Both the position numbers and the translations under genes were made by a program. A stretch of DNA of 42,197 nucleotides from Pseudomonas sp. MYb60. Its GTDB lineage: Bacteria > Pseudomonadota > Gammaproteobacteria > Pseudomonadales > Pseudomonadaceae. The DNA lies in assembly GCF_002979555.1 (NCBI RefSeq), contig NZ_PCOZ01000027.1, positions 1-42,197 on the forward strand, read 5' to 3'. Below, piece after piece: positions 1 through 7,484 of this stretch; the stretch's first letter is position 1, and each line of letters begins with the position of its first letter. Below the pieces are notes generated by a model that was not told the origin of the DNA, searched no databases, and worked only from the letters and a program-made list of their open reading frames with translations.

Positions 1-172
1 TGGGGATGTAGGCGCCGCCGAGAATCTTGAGCAGCGTGGACTTGCCCGCGCCGTTCTCGCCCATCAGCGCGTGCACCGCGTGCGGCCGCGCTTCAAAGCT
101 GATCTGCGCCAGGGCTTTCACCCCCGGAAAGTCTTTGCCGATGCCGTTGAAGCGCAGGGCCGCGCCGGTCAT
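1..172 (-). CDS. araG: L-arabinose ABC transporter ATP-binding protein AraG, N-terminal fragment
   Basis: Only the first 57 codons lie in the window; the gene runs off the left edge. The visible N-terminus contains a Walker A motif (GENGAGKST, about residues 43-51) after a FNGIGKDFPGVKAL stretch typical of the first ATPase domain of sugar-import ABC proteins (AraG/RbsA/MglA type, which carry two tandem ATPase domains). Its ATG overlaps the araF stop codon as ATGA, so the two are translationally coupled. Assignment to arabinose rather than another sugar rests on the adjacent AraF. Inferred role: cytoplasmic energy-coupling subunit that drives arabinose import. Confidence 0.85.
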   Translation of the reverse strand, partial: MTGAALRFNGIGKDFPGVKALAQISFEARPHAVHALMGENGAGKSTLLKILGGAYIP

Positions 173-1149
173 TTCCACAGACCGATCTTGGTCAGCTCTT
201 CCTGGAAGTTGGCGCGGGTGATCAGCGTCACTTCGTCCATGGCCGTGTATTTGGCCGGTTCCTCACCCGTGGTGACCCACTTGTACATTGCCAGCGCCGT
301 GTTGTAGCCCTCGATATGCGGGCTCGGCAACATCGAGCCGAAGAAACCACTGTCGGCTTTCTTCAACTCGCCGATGGCGTCGGTGCCATTGATGCCGATG
401 CCGATCACGTTGGCGGCCTTGAAGCCGGCGCTTTCGGTGGCACGCACGCCGCCGAGCACGGTGTTGTCGTTCATGCCGCCGATGATCAGGTTCTTCGCGC
501 CGCTGGGCAGTTTCACCAATGCCGAGTTGGTGGCGTCCATGCTCCCGGGTACGTCGAGCGTCTTGAGCGCGGCCGTGAGGATGTGCTCCTTCGGAATGCC
601 GGCCTCCTCCAGGGACTTGATCGAACCGTCGGTGCGTTTTTTACCGGTGTCGAGTTCGTTGTAGGTGTTGATCACGGCGTAGGTGTCTTTCCAGTCCCAG
701 CCGCGTTTTTTCGCTTCGGCGGCCATCGCGGCGCCTTGTTTCTGGCCGACCTCAAAGGCGGCCATGCCCAGGTACGGCACGTCTTCCATGAAGTTGCCCT
801 TGGCATCGACGAAGCGATCATCCACGGCCATGACTTTCAAACCATTGACCTTGGCCTTGGCGACGATGGCCGGGCCGAGGGACACGTCCGGCGGGCAGAT
901 CACGAAGCCCTTCGCACCGTTGGCAGCGAGGCTGTCGATGGCCGACAAGGTTTTCTCGCCGTCAGGCACGGCGATCTTGATCACCGTAAAGCCGTGTTCC
1001 TTGCCGGCTTTTTCGGCGAAGGCCCACTCGGTCTGGAACCAGGGTTCTTCGGCCTGCTTGACCAGAAAGCCGATCTTCACTTCTTCGGCGAGCGCCACAC
1101 CGCTGAATGCCATCGCGAGCGCCACTGCGCCTAGAGTCTTCTTGAACAT
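169..1149 (-). CDS. araF: L-arabinose-binding periplasmic protein AraF
   Basis: A 326-residue periplasmic substrate-binding protein of the ABC sugar-importer class. Residues 1-21 form a Sec signal peptide (Lys-Lys, hydrophobic core, ALA cleavage site), followed by EEVKIGFLVKQAEEPWFQTE, which matches the start of mature arabinose-binding proteins. Full length agrees with E. coli AraF (about 329 aa). The start has a good ribosome-binding site (AGAGGT about 7 nt upstream). It sits between an SDR dehydrogenase gene (35-nt gap) and araG (4-nt overlap), so one operon encodes capture, import and first oxidation of the sugar. Arabinose specificity is inferred from overall resemblance to AraF; galactose could also be a ligand. 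Confidence 0.88.
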   Translation of the reverse strand: MFKKTLGAVALAMAFSGVALAEEVKIGFLVKQAEEPWFQTEWAFAEKAGKEHGFTVIKIAVPDGEKTLSAIDSLAANGAKGFVICPPDVSLGPAIVAKAKVNGLKVMAVDDRFVDAKGNFMEDVPYLGMAAFEVGQKQGAAMAAEAKKRGWDWKDTYAVINTYNELDTGKKRTDGSIKSLEEAGIPKEHILTAALKTLDVPGSMDATNSALVKLPSGAKNLIIGGMNDNTVLGGVRATESAGFKAANVIGIGINGTDAIGELKKADSGFFGSMLPSPHIEGYNTALAMYKWVTTGEEPAKYTAMDEVTLITRANFQEELTKIGLWK

Positions 1150-1184
1150 GAGCTACCTCTTGTTGTTATTGAGAGCTGCAGGTT

Positions 1185-2006
1185 TTAGTCGTGGTACATC
1201 ACAGACCGCCCGCCATCGATCATCAGGCAGGTGGCATTGATAAAGGGCGCTTCATCGGTGGCGAGGAACAGCGCACTCATGGCCACCTCGACCGGCTGCC
1301 CGATGCGTTTGGGCGGGTGCAGGTCGAAGGCGCGCTGGCGCTCGGCGTGGGGGTCGGGGAAGCCGTTCCAGTAGTCGACGTTGAGCTGGGTTTCGATATA
1401 GCCCGGCGCAATGGCATTCACGCGGATGCCCTTGGACGCGTATTCGATGCCCAGCGCACGGGTCAGCCCGAGCAGGCCGTGCTTGGCGACGGGATAGGGA
1501 AAACAGCCGGGGATGATGTGGCTGGAATGGGTGGAAGCAATGTTGATGATGTTGCCGATGCCCTGCTCGATCATGTGCGGCAGCACCGCACGGCAACCGA
1601 ACCAGGCACCGTCGAGGTCGATGGCGAAGCAACGGCGCCAGTCTTCGTCGCTCATCTGCAGCGGGTCGCGGAACACATTGACGCCGGCGCAGTTGACCAG
1701 CACGTCCACGCGACCGAAGCGCTGGATCGTTTGGTTGACCAGTGCCTGCCACTGCTCATTGACGGTGATGTCGATCGGTTGCGCGTGAACGTCAGCGCCA
1801 CGTTCGCGCCAATGGGCAGCGATTTTCTCGATCTTTTCAGCCTGGATATCCGCGATGACCAGCCGCGCCTGCTGGGCCTGGAAACACGCGACGATCGCTT
1901 CGCCAATGCCTTGGGCGGCGCCAGTGACGATCACCACCTTGCCGTTGAGCCGCTCGCCATAGGTAGGCTCGGGCACGGCAGGAAGTGACAACGGTTGTGC
2001 CTGCAT
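1185..2006 (-). CDS. SDR oxidoreductase, probable L-arabinose/D-galactose 1-dehydrogenase
   Basis: A 273-residue classical short-chain dehydrogenase. The NAD(P)-binding TGAAQGIG motif is near residues 29-36, the NCAG motif near 110, and the catalytic Ser and Tyr-x-x-x-Lys are seen as IINIAST and YPVAK; the C-terminus ends in the usual IDGG segment. It is the first gene of the unit with araF and araG. In Pseudomonas, L-arabinose is commonly degraded by an oxidative, non-phosphorylating route that starts with a 1-dehydrogenase, and an SDR in an araFGH operon fits that step. The substrate is inferred from context; the SDR fold alone does not define it. About 20 extra residues precede the Rossmann fold. 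Confidence 0.7.
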   Translation of the reverse strand: MQAQPLSLPAVPEPTYGERLNGKVVIVTGAAQGIGEAIVACFQAQQARLVIADIQAEKIEKIAAHWRERGADVHAQPIDITVNEQWQALVNQTIQRFGRVDVLVNCAGVNVFRDPLQMSDEDWRRCFAIDLDGAWFGCRAVLPHMIEQGIGNIINIASTHSSHIIPGCFPYPVAKHGLLGLTRALGIEYASKGIRVNAIAPGYIETQLNVDYWNGFPDPHAERQRAFDLHPPKRIGQPVEVAMSALFLATDEAPFINATCLMIDGGRSVMYHD

Positions 2007-2050
2007 CGCTTCACCTGTTTTATTTTTGGTAGTGAGTGCTGATGCCGCCG

Positions 2051-2107
2051 ACTATAAACCGATCTTTTGAAATATCTCAATATATAAATTTGCGTCCCAT
2101 ATATTGA
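2051..2107 (-). promoter_or_regulatory. Candidate sigma-70 promoter with overlapping inverted-repeat operator for the SDR-araFG operon
   Basis: On the minus strand TTGAGA (2080-2075), an 18-nt spacer and TATAGT (2056-2051) form a plausible sigma-70 promoter about 45 nt upstream of the SDR start. An inverted repeat, TCAATATAT (2077-2085) and ATATATTGA (2099-2107) separated by 13 nt, overlaps the -35 box and lies in strikingly AT-rich DNA. Such a site could bind a sugar-responsive regulator; none is encoded in the window for this operon. Confidence 0.5.
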
Positions 2108-2116
2108 TCACAACTG

Positions 2117-2153
2117 TAAAAAAATGTGGGAGGGGGCAAGCCCCCTCCCGCAT
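2117..2153 (-). terminator. REP-derived hairpin acting as terminator of the GNAT gene
   Basis: The near-perfect hairpin 2124-2153 (GTGGGAGGGGG stem, 2-4 nt loop) is a REP-type repeat. Read on the minus strand, the stem is followed directly by seven T residues (2123-2117), which makes it a textbook Rho-independent terminator 30 nt beyond the GNAT stop codon. Confidence 0.65.
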
Positions 2154-2182
2154 TTGAATTTCAGGATTTTCCTAAAGTATTT

Positions 2183-2662
2183 TCAACCCAAGGCGAAGTC
2201 TCGCAGCGCATCGCCTTCCATGCGATAGCGTACCCACTCTTCCTGGGGCTGGGCGCCGATGGATTTGTAGAAGGCAATGGCCGGCTCGTTCCAGTCCAGC
2301 ACGCTCCATTCGAAGCGCCCACAGCCGTTGTCGCAGGCGATCTTGGCCAGGTGGCGCAGCAACTTCTTGCCCGCCCCGCCACCGCGCTGCGCCGGGTTGA
2401 TGTACAGGTCTTCGAGGTACAGGCAGTTGCTGCCCAGCCACGTGGAATAGCTGAAGAAGAACACTGCAAACCCGATCGGCAAGCCGTCGCGCAGGCAGAT
2501 CAGCCCGTGGGCAGTGGCCCCCTCGCTGAACAGGCTGCGCTCGATATCCACCACGCTGGCGATCACTTCATGGCGGGCCTTTTCGTACTCGGCGAGCTCA
2601 GTGATAAACGTCAGGATCTGCGCAGCATCGCTGGGCACGGCGGGGCGAATCTCGATGGTCAT
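2183..2662 (-). CDS. GNAT family N-acetyltransferase (diamine acetyltransferase-like)
   Basis: A 159-residue single-domain GNAT protein. It begins with IRPAVPSDAAQILTFI, typical of the first GNAT strand and helix. The LYLEDLYINPAQRGGGAGKKLL segment (about residues 81-102) is the acetyl-CoA-binding motif A with its Arg/Gln-x-x-Gly-x-Gly/Ala core. The later WNEPAIAFYKSIGAQ is the conserved motif B. The EYEKARHEV segment after helix 1 resembles spermidine/spermine acetyltransferase-like proteins, but this does not establish a polyamine substrate. It is monocistronic, with its own REP-derived terminator downstream, and lies divergent to the small secreted protein gene. Confidence 0.85.
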   Translation of the reverse strand: MTIEIRPAVPSDAAQILTFITELAEYEKARHEVIASVVDIERSLFSEGATAHGLICLRDGLPIGFAVFFFSYSTWLGSNCLYLEDLYINPAQRGGGAGKKLLRHLAKIACDNGCGRFEWSVLDWNEPAIAFYKSIGAQPQEEWVRYRMEGDALRDFALG

Positions 2663-2846
2663 GGGCGAACCTTGGCAATTTCAAAGCACACATACTAAGG
2701 GGGATTCATGACCGGAGGAAATCGCCCAAGGCCGGCACACAAAATCTTACAGGTACGCCGACACCGTTCGTCGCCATCGAGGCACCAACGACAAATGCCG
2801 ACGGACCAATAGAGGGTAAGGACAATAACCCTATGGAGACACCCTC

Positions 2847-3179
2847 ATGAAGCATTCCAAGTTTACTGCCCTCGCTCTGGCTGGCCTGTTGTCTTCGGTT
2901 TCGCTGAGCGGTTTTGCGGCGACCTCGTCCACTGGAACCACCACCCCTGATGCCACCACGGAATCTCAGAAATCCATGGGTACCGGGCTGGAAATCAACA
3001 ACGGTGCGGTGATCGAGAATTCCAACGGCGCCGATCCACACACCAAGGGCCACGACGCAGAGCGTCAGGCACCCTCGGCTGTAGGCAATGGCAAGATGGG
3101 CCCGTCTATCAATGAGCCGAAGATCAACAAAGGGGATGATTCGAACCTGCCAGGTGCGCCGAAACAGCCTGCGCCTTAG
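2847..3179 (+). CDS. Small secreted hypothetical protein
   Basis: A 110-residue protein of unknown function. Residues 1-24 look like a Sec signal peptide (MKHSKFTALALAGLL..., cleavage probably after GFAA). The mature part of about 85 residues is rich in Ser, Thr, Gly, Asn, Pro and Lys, has no hydrophobic core or Cys, and is probably disordered; it ends GAPKQPAP. A clear ribosome-binding site (GGAGAC) lies 7 nt before the ATG. It stands alone, divergent from the GNAT gene and convergent with the kinase gene. Codon use matches the neighbours, so I take it as a real gene, but I recognise no family. A periplasmic or envelope location is inferred from the signal peptide only. Confidence 0.7.
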   Translation: MKHSKFTALALAGLLSSVSLSGFAATSSTGTTTPDATTESQKSMGTGLEINNGAVIENSNGADPHTKGHDAERQAPSAVGNGKMGPSINEPKINKGDDSNLPGAPKQPAP

Positions 3180-3204
3180 CAGTGGATCTGCTCCGCTAGA
3201 CAGT

Positions 3205-3236
3205 GTGGGAAGGGGTACTCCCCCTCCCACCGTTTT
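3205..3236. terminator. Bidirectional hairpin (REP-like) between convergent genes
   Basis: GTGGGAAGGGG (3205-3215) pairs with CCCCTCCCAC (3221-3230) and is followed on the plus strand by CGTTTT. It lies between two convergent stop codons (3179 and 3245), the expected place for a shared terminator, and its sequence is a variant of the same REP element seen at 2124 and 21413. Confidence 0.6.
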
Positions 3237-3244
3237 GTCCCGTT

Positions 3245-4150
3245 TCAATCAGTGACGAGCGCATCCACTTCGGTGGTGCCGGGCGAGGTGGCCGGCCCCC
3301 AGCGTGTGACCGCGAGCGCGGCGGCTGCATTGGCACGGCGTGCGGCGTCAGTGGCCGTCAGGCCTTGCGCCAAGCCGGCAATGAACACCCCCGCATGTGC
3401 ATCCCCTGCCCCATTGCTGTCCACCGCTTTCACGTTGAAGCCCGGTACATGTACGGCATTGACCCAGCAACCGTTGGGCCCATCACGTACCACGCGCAAG
3501 GCGTCCTCGGGCAAATGCCGTCGCAAGTCATTCAATGCCTGCGCCAAGGTCTCGGCACCGGTGAACGCCAACGCTTCCGGACCGTTGCTGGTCCAGATGT
3601 CAATGCGCGGCAGCAACGCTACCATGAGCGCTGAATCCGGCGCCTTCACCAACGGTCCCGGATCGAACACCACCGTGATTTCACGCGGCAACGCCAGTAC
3701 CCAGTCGAGCAACGCCTGGGCCTTGCCCTCCAGTAGCAGGCTGTAGCCGCTGACATACACGTAATCGCCCGTCCGTGGCTCGATACGCGCCAGGTCCTCG
3801 GCACTCAAGTCGCCCTCGGCGCCAAGGTGGGAAATGAACGTGCGCTCGGTGGTGGCCTCGGTCAGTGACACGCACAGGCCAGTGTCTTTATCGGTGCTGG
3901 GCTGCTGAGCCATCTCCACGCCTTCGGCCTGCATGGCCGCACGCGCCAGGTCGCCAAAACGCCCGTTGCCGTGACGCCCGAGGTAAACCACCGGCAGGCC
4001 ATTGCGTCGCGCAGCCGCCATCACGTTGAACCCACCTCCGGCTTCGAACTGGGCGGATTGCGCCAGCACGTCACCGCCGCTGGCGGGTAAGGTATCCAGG
4101 GCCATGACCAGGTCAATGATGACCTGGCCGGTGTGCAGCAATCTAGACAT
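3245..4150 (-). CDS. PfkB-family carbohydrate kinase (ribokinase-like)
   Basis: A 301-residue PfkB/ribokinase-fold kinase, normal in length. The N-terminal substrate-binding signature is GGGFNVMAAARRNG (about residues 37-50). The second PfkB signature DSNGAGDAHAGVF carries the catalytic Asp in GAGD near residue 247, so it should be active; the usual DTxGAGD has Ser for Thr. Its start overlaps the end of the permease gene by 8 nt. Last gene of an operon with a GntR regulator, an ADP-ribosylglycohydrolase-fold enzyme and an NCS1 permease. That context suggests it phosphorylates ribose or a nucleoside. A pseudouridine-kinase-like role is possible, but no psuG partner is present. Confidence 0.85.
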   Translation of the reverse strand: MSRLLHTGQVIIDLVMALDTLPASGGDVLAQSAQFEAGGGFNVMAAARRNGLPVVYLGRHGNGRFGDLARAAMQAEGVEMAQQPSTDKDTGLCVSLTEATTERTFISHLGAEGDLSAEDLARIEPRTGDYVYVSGYSLLLEGKAQALLDWVLALPREITVVFDPGPLVKAPDSALMVALLPRIDIWTSNGPEALAFTGAETLAQALNDLRRHLPEDALRVVRDGPNGCWVNAVHVPGFNVKAVDSNGAGDAHAGVFIAGLAQGLTATDAARRANAAAALAVTRWGPATSPGTTEVDALVTD

Positions 4151-5609
4151 TGGGGCGCCCTACCAAGGCCGGACGACGATCCGTTGCTCCGCCGAGCAGC
4201 GCATAAATCCCACCGGCTACCAGAAAGGTGACGATCCAGCCCAAGCCGTTGTGGCCCAGCCAGGAGTCGGACAACGGCCCGGCGAACCAGACGTTCTCGG
4301 CGGTGGTGCCGATGGTGGTGAAGCTGAAACCCAATGCAATCGCCACCGCCCAGGCACCGAACGCACGCCATTCCACGCCACCGCGATACCAATAGGCGCT
4401 GCTGGGGCTGACGTCCAGCAAGTCAGTGGGGCTGTAGTAGTGGCGGTGAATCAGGTCGACCACGAAGATCCCGACCCATGCAGTGATCGGCACTGCCAGC
4501 AGCGAGATGAAGGTAATGAACGGGCCGTAGAAACTGTCGGCGATCAGCATGAAGTAGATCGAACCGGCGAAGATCGCCACGATGTCGACAATCACCGCGT
4601 GCACGCGCTTGACCTTCAAACCGAGGGTCAAGGTGGTGAGGCCGGCCGAATACACCGACAGGTTGTTCGACAGCAGCAGCCCGCCGAACGCGGTGATCAG
4701 GTAGGGCACGGCCATCCAGGTCGGCAGCATGTCGCGAATCGCGATGATCGGGTCGGTGGCCGCGGCCAGGTCATTGTTGCCCACCGACAACAGGCCGCCG
4801 AGGGTGATCAGCAGCACCAGCGGAATGCCGGCGCCAAATGCCGCAGACGCCACCAGACGCACGGCCTTGACGCTGCGATGCTGGTAGCGCGACATGTCGG
4901 CACCGGCATTGGCCCAACCGATGCCCGTACCGGCAGCCATGGTCCCGACGCCGATGATCATCGCACTCAGCGGTGCCGGGGTGGCATTGAAGACCGCGCT
5001 CCAGTCGATGGTGGCGCAGAGGAAGCCGCCCACCAGAATGTTCAAGCCGCCGAACACGTAGGTGGCCCACTTCTGGATCACCAGCAGCGTGGCGTGGCCA
5101 AGGCCGGACACGGCGAGGGTCAGCAGCACGAAAATACCGATGAAGATCAGGGTAAGCAGCGGTGCGCTTTTCGCCTCGACGGCGGAGCCGAACAGGATCG
5201 AGCTCAGCGACAACAGCACGAACGCTGCGGTGGTGGTGTTGACGGTTTCCCAACCCAGGCGCGACATCAGCGAAACCAGTGTGGGGCCTATGTTGCCACG
5301 CACGCCAAAGATGGCGCGGGACAGGGTCAGGCTTGGCGCACGGCCGCGTCGGCCGGCAATGGAGATGATCCCCACCACGGCGAAAGAACCGGCGGCGCCG
5401 AGGATCGCAACGATGATCGCCTGCCAGATGGCCAGGCCACGGAAGGCTACCAGCGTCGCCCCCAGCGGCAGGCCGAGGATGCTGATATTGGCGGCGAACC
5501 ATACCCAGAACAGCTGCAGCGGGTGGCCGTTGCACTCACCTTCCGGGACCGGTTCGATGCCGCGTGTTTCCAATTGCCCGGCGCTCTGGCCGGAAGAGGT
5601 GTTGCTCAT
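4143..5609 (-). CDS. NCS1-family permease (cytosine/purine/nucleoside transporter-like)
   Basis: A 488-residue inner-membrane protein with about twelve hydrophobic segments, the normal size for nucleobase-cation symporter-1 proteins such as CodB. Features include the LQLFWVWFAANISILGLPLG segment leading into TM1, the conserved GIGWANAGADMSRYQ region near mid-protein, and a long hydrophilic N-terminus. The family imports cytosine, purines, hydantoins, thiamine precursors or nucleosides with a cation. Here the operon partners (an N-glycoside-cleaving type fold and a sugar kinase) point to a nucleoside rather than a free base. A 94-nt gap, containing a small hairpin, separates it from the upstream gene. 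Substrate is inferred, not shown. Confidence 0.85.
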   Translation of the reverse strand: MSNTSSGQSAGQLETRGIEPVPEGECNGHPLQLFWVWFAANISILGLPLGATLVAFRGLAIWQAIIVAILGAAGSFAVVGIISIAGRRGRAPSLTLSRAIFGVRGNIGPTLVSLMSRLGWETVNTTTAAFVLLSLSSILFGSAVEAKSAPLLTLIFIGIFVLLTLAVSGLGHATLLVIQKWATYVFGGLNILVGGFLCATIDWSAVFNATPAPLSAMIIGVGTMAAGTGIGWANAGADMSRYQHRSVKAVRLVASAAFGAGIPLVLLITLGGLLSVGNNDLAAATDPIIAIRDMLPTWMAVPYLITAFGGLLLSNNLSVYSAGLTTLTLGLKVKRVHAVIVDIVAIFAGSIYFMLIADSFYGPFITFISLLAVPITAWVGIFVVDLIHRHYYSPTDLLDVSPSSAYWYRGGVEWRAFGAWAVAIALGFSFTTIGTTAENVWFAGPLSDSWLGHNGLGWIVTFLVAGGIYALLGGATDRRPALVGRPNV

Positions 5610-5656
5610 GAGGAATGCTCCTGATGCCTGTCTTATTGTGGTTGTGGCAGGTGTTT

Positions 5657-5677
5657 ATCGGGTCTTCCTGACCCGAT
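5657..5677. other. Intra-operon hairpin
   Basis: ATCGGGT (5657-5663) and ACCCGAT (5671-5677) form a perfect 7-bp stem with a 7-nt loop in the only sizeable gap of the operon, between the ADP-ribosylglycohydrolase and permease genes. There is no T-run after it on the minus strand, so it is more likely an mRNA processing or stabilising element than a terminator. Confidence 0.4.
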
Positions 5678-5703
5678 GCGATCAACCTGTGGAGCGGTAG
5701 TCG

Positions 5704-6705
5704 TCAACGCAATTCGAGCAACCCTTGCGCCAACGGCTGCAGGTCCAGGCCATTGACCCGCTTGACCTGCTCTACCATCGCCTCCGGCCAGCACTGCATG
5801 CCCAGGCAGGCACCCAGCATGGCGCCCAGGATTGCGGCGATGGTATCGGTGTCGCCACCCAGGCTGGCGGCCAGGCACAACGCTTCGAACGCATTCATGT
5901 CACCCACCGCCACTTGCTGGGCCAGGGCGAACGACACCACCACCGATTCCTGGGACGCGACTGAGGTGCCAATCAATTCGTAGAGCAGGTCGGCGAACAG
6001 GGCCTGGTCGGTACTGCCCACACTCAAGGTACGCGCCCAGCTGATACGCGTGGAAATGCGCCCGCCCGCAATCCAGTGACCGTGCTTTTCCGCTTGCTGG
6101 GCGATCTGCACGCCGATGTTCAGGGCTTCGCCAAGGTCCACACCCTGGATGCCGGCCGACACCACCGCCGCCACCGCCGCCGCGCTGGAGATGCCCAGGC
6201 TGGTGTTGTGGGTGACCTGGCAGGCCTGGATCACGGCCTGGATAAACTGCGCCGGGTGGCTGACATCCGCGGCGATCCCCACCGGGGTGATGCGCATCGC
6301 TGCACCATTGGTGGTGCCATAGCGGCCGGACTCTTCCGGCGTGTGGCCGGCGAGGATCATATCGATGGCCCGCTTGGTCGATGGGCCAAGCAGATCCTGG
6401 GAGCCTTTTGCACGCATCGCCGCTTCCCAGTCGATCAGGCGTTGGGCAAGCACAGTGGGCGCGATGGTGCCCTGGCCCTCCACCAACAACTCACCCACGA
6501 GGATGGCCTGTTCAGTGTCATCGGTGATGGAGCCTGCCGGCATGTTGGGGGCGATGGGCTGATCGGCCGCCGCATCCTCCAGGCCCGTGATGGCGCCAAA
6601 GCGCGCACGAACCTGCTCGCGGCTCAGGGATTGGGTGGGCATGCCCAGGGCATCGCCCAAAGCCAGACCGTAGAAGGCGCCGAGGGCGCGATTGAGCGGG
6701 GTCAT
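5704..6705 (-). CDS. ADP-ribosylglycohydrolase-fold enzyme
   Basis: A 333-residue protein of the ADP-ribosylglycohydrolase (DraG/ARH) family. The N-terminal GLALGDALGMP motif, the metal-binding SITDDTEQ segment (about residues 59-66) and the C-terminal GGDTDTIAAI motif supply the Asp and Thr ligands of the two-Mg2+ centre; all are intact, so hydrolase activity is expected. Classical members remove ADP-ribose from Arg side chains, but many bacterial members sit in catabolic operons. Here the partners are an NCS1 permease and a sugar kinase, which suggests cleavage of an imported nucleoside or other N-glycoside. No nitrogenase or DraT gene is nearby. Its ATG overlaps the GntR stop as ATGA. Confidence 0.85.
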   Translation of the reverse strand: MTPLNRALGAFYGLALGDALGMPTQSLSREQVRARFGAITGLEDAAADQPIAPNMPAGSITDDTEQAILVGELLVEGQGTIAPTVLAQRLIDWEAAMRAKGSQDLLGPSTKRAIDMILAGHTPEESGRYGTTNGAAMRITPVGIAADVSHPAQFIQAVIQACQVTHNTSLGISSAAAVAAVVSAGIQGVDLGEALNIGVQIAQQAEKHGHWIAGGRISTRISWARTLSVGSTDQALFADLLYELIGTSVASQESVVVSFALAQQVAVGDMNAFEALCLAASLGGDTDTIAAILGAMLGACLGMQCWPEAMVEQVKRVNGLDLQPLAQGLLELR

Positions 6706-7415
6706 TTCGAGCTTCCAAATTGCAGGTGCAGGCGAAAGTGCAGAGGGTCGAGCAGGCTTTCGACGTGCTCCATGAAGCGTTCGCGACGGTCGTAGGTAGT
6801 GCGCGAGGCCTTGAGGAACACCGTGCCAGCAGGACGGCCCAGCAGTTCGGCATCTTCGTCACTGAGGGCCTCGGCGCCGATCCACTGGTCACCTTCCGCG
6901 CCGACGTAACCGTAGGCCGCCAGGGTGATGGTCAGGGAGTCGTCGATCAGCCCGACTGTCGGCAGGCTCTCGAGGCCACCGGAGGCGGGCATCAGCGAGC
7001 GCTCTAGGGACACGGCGACACCGTCGAGGGTGCTGCGGAGGCGGTCGAGCGTGACGAATTGGTCAGTGCCGAAACGGCTGAACAGGCCCGGGCGGGTCAC
7101 CGCTTCCAGACGCACAATCTCGGTGATGACCCGCGCGCCGGTATCGGCCAGGGCTTGGGCCCAGCCGCTGTGCTGGTCGAGCGCCATGCCGTCAAAGGTG
7201 ACAATGGAGCCCACGCCACTCTGGGTCGCGATGTAGTTGCGACGCTTGAGCTCAGCCAGGGCTTCACGCAGGGTGCCGCGACTGACCGCGAACTCCTCGG
7301 CCAACTGATGCTCACCTGGCAGCAGGAAACCATCGGCCATCACGCCGCCCTCGATGCGGCGGATGAGTTCGTCGACGACGCGTTTTTTCTTATCAAATCG
7401 GACATGTCTAATCAT
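6702..7415 (-). CDS. GntR-family transcriptional regulator with UTRA domain
   Basis: A 237-residue HutC-subfamily repressor: winged helix at about residues 5-70 (LPGEHQLAEEFAVSRGTLREAL is the recognition helix region) followed by a UTRA ligand-binding domain. I chose the ATG at 7415 because the longer frame begins with a TTG at 7451 lacking a ribosome-binding site, and because MIRHVRFDKKKRVVDELI is a normal start for this family. Even so, no strong Shine-Dalgarno precedes 7415. It is the first gene of the nucleoside-type operon and very probably controls it. A palindrome covers its start codon. Confidence 0.85.
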   Translation of the reverse strand: MIRHVRFDKKKRVVDELIRRIEGGVMADGFLLPGEHQLAEEFAVSRGTLREALAELKRRNYIATQSGVGSIVTFDGMALDQHSGWAQALADTGARVITEIVRLEAVTRPGLFSRFGTDQFVTLDRLRSTLDGVAVSLERSLMPASGGLESLPTVGLIDDSLTITLAAYGYVGAEGDQWIGAEALSDEDAELLGRPAGTVFLKASRTTYDRRERFMEHVESLLDPLHFRLHLQFGSSK

Positions 7416-7417
7416 GT
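7402..7417. promoter_or_regulatory. Candidate GntR operator overlapping the start codon
   Basis: ACATG (7402-7406) and CATGT (7413-7417) form an inverted repeat with a 6-nt spacer that covers the chosen ATG (7415-7413) of the GntR-type regulator gene. The position would suit autorepression, but the sequence is not the standard HutC consensus, so this is tentative. Confidence 0.3.
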
Positions 7418-7484
7418 ACAAATTGAACGCCAAAGCGTCGGCTGCCGGCAAGGGAATTATTTCAAGGAACGAGTAAAACCGGCC

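Noticed and set aside
316..1134. 272-codon plus-strand frame opposite araF
   Set aside because: Antisense shadow; araF has signal peptide, ribosome-binding site and family match.
1185..2006. SDR at 1185-2006 as a second FabG
   Set aside because: It belongs to the arabinose operon and has an extra N-terminal segment; the true fabG is at 17141-17884 within the fab cluster.
4002..5624. 540-codon plus-strand frame opposite the NCS1 permease
   Set aside because: Hydrophilic mirror of a membrane protein gene; no start signal or family.
5704..6705. ADP-ribosylglycohydrolase as nitrogenase regulator DraG or as a toxin-antitoxin antidote
   Set aside because: No nif, DraT or ADP-ribosyltransferase gene nearby; permease and kinase neighbours favour catabolism.
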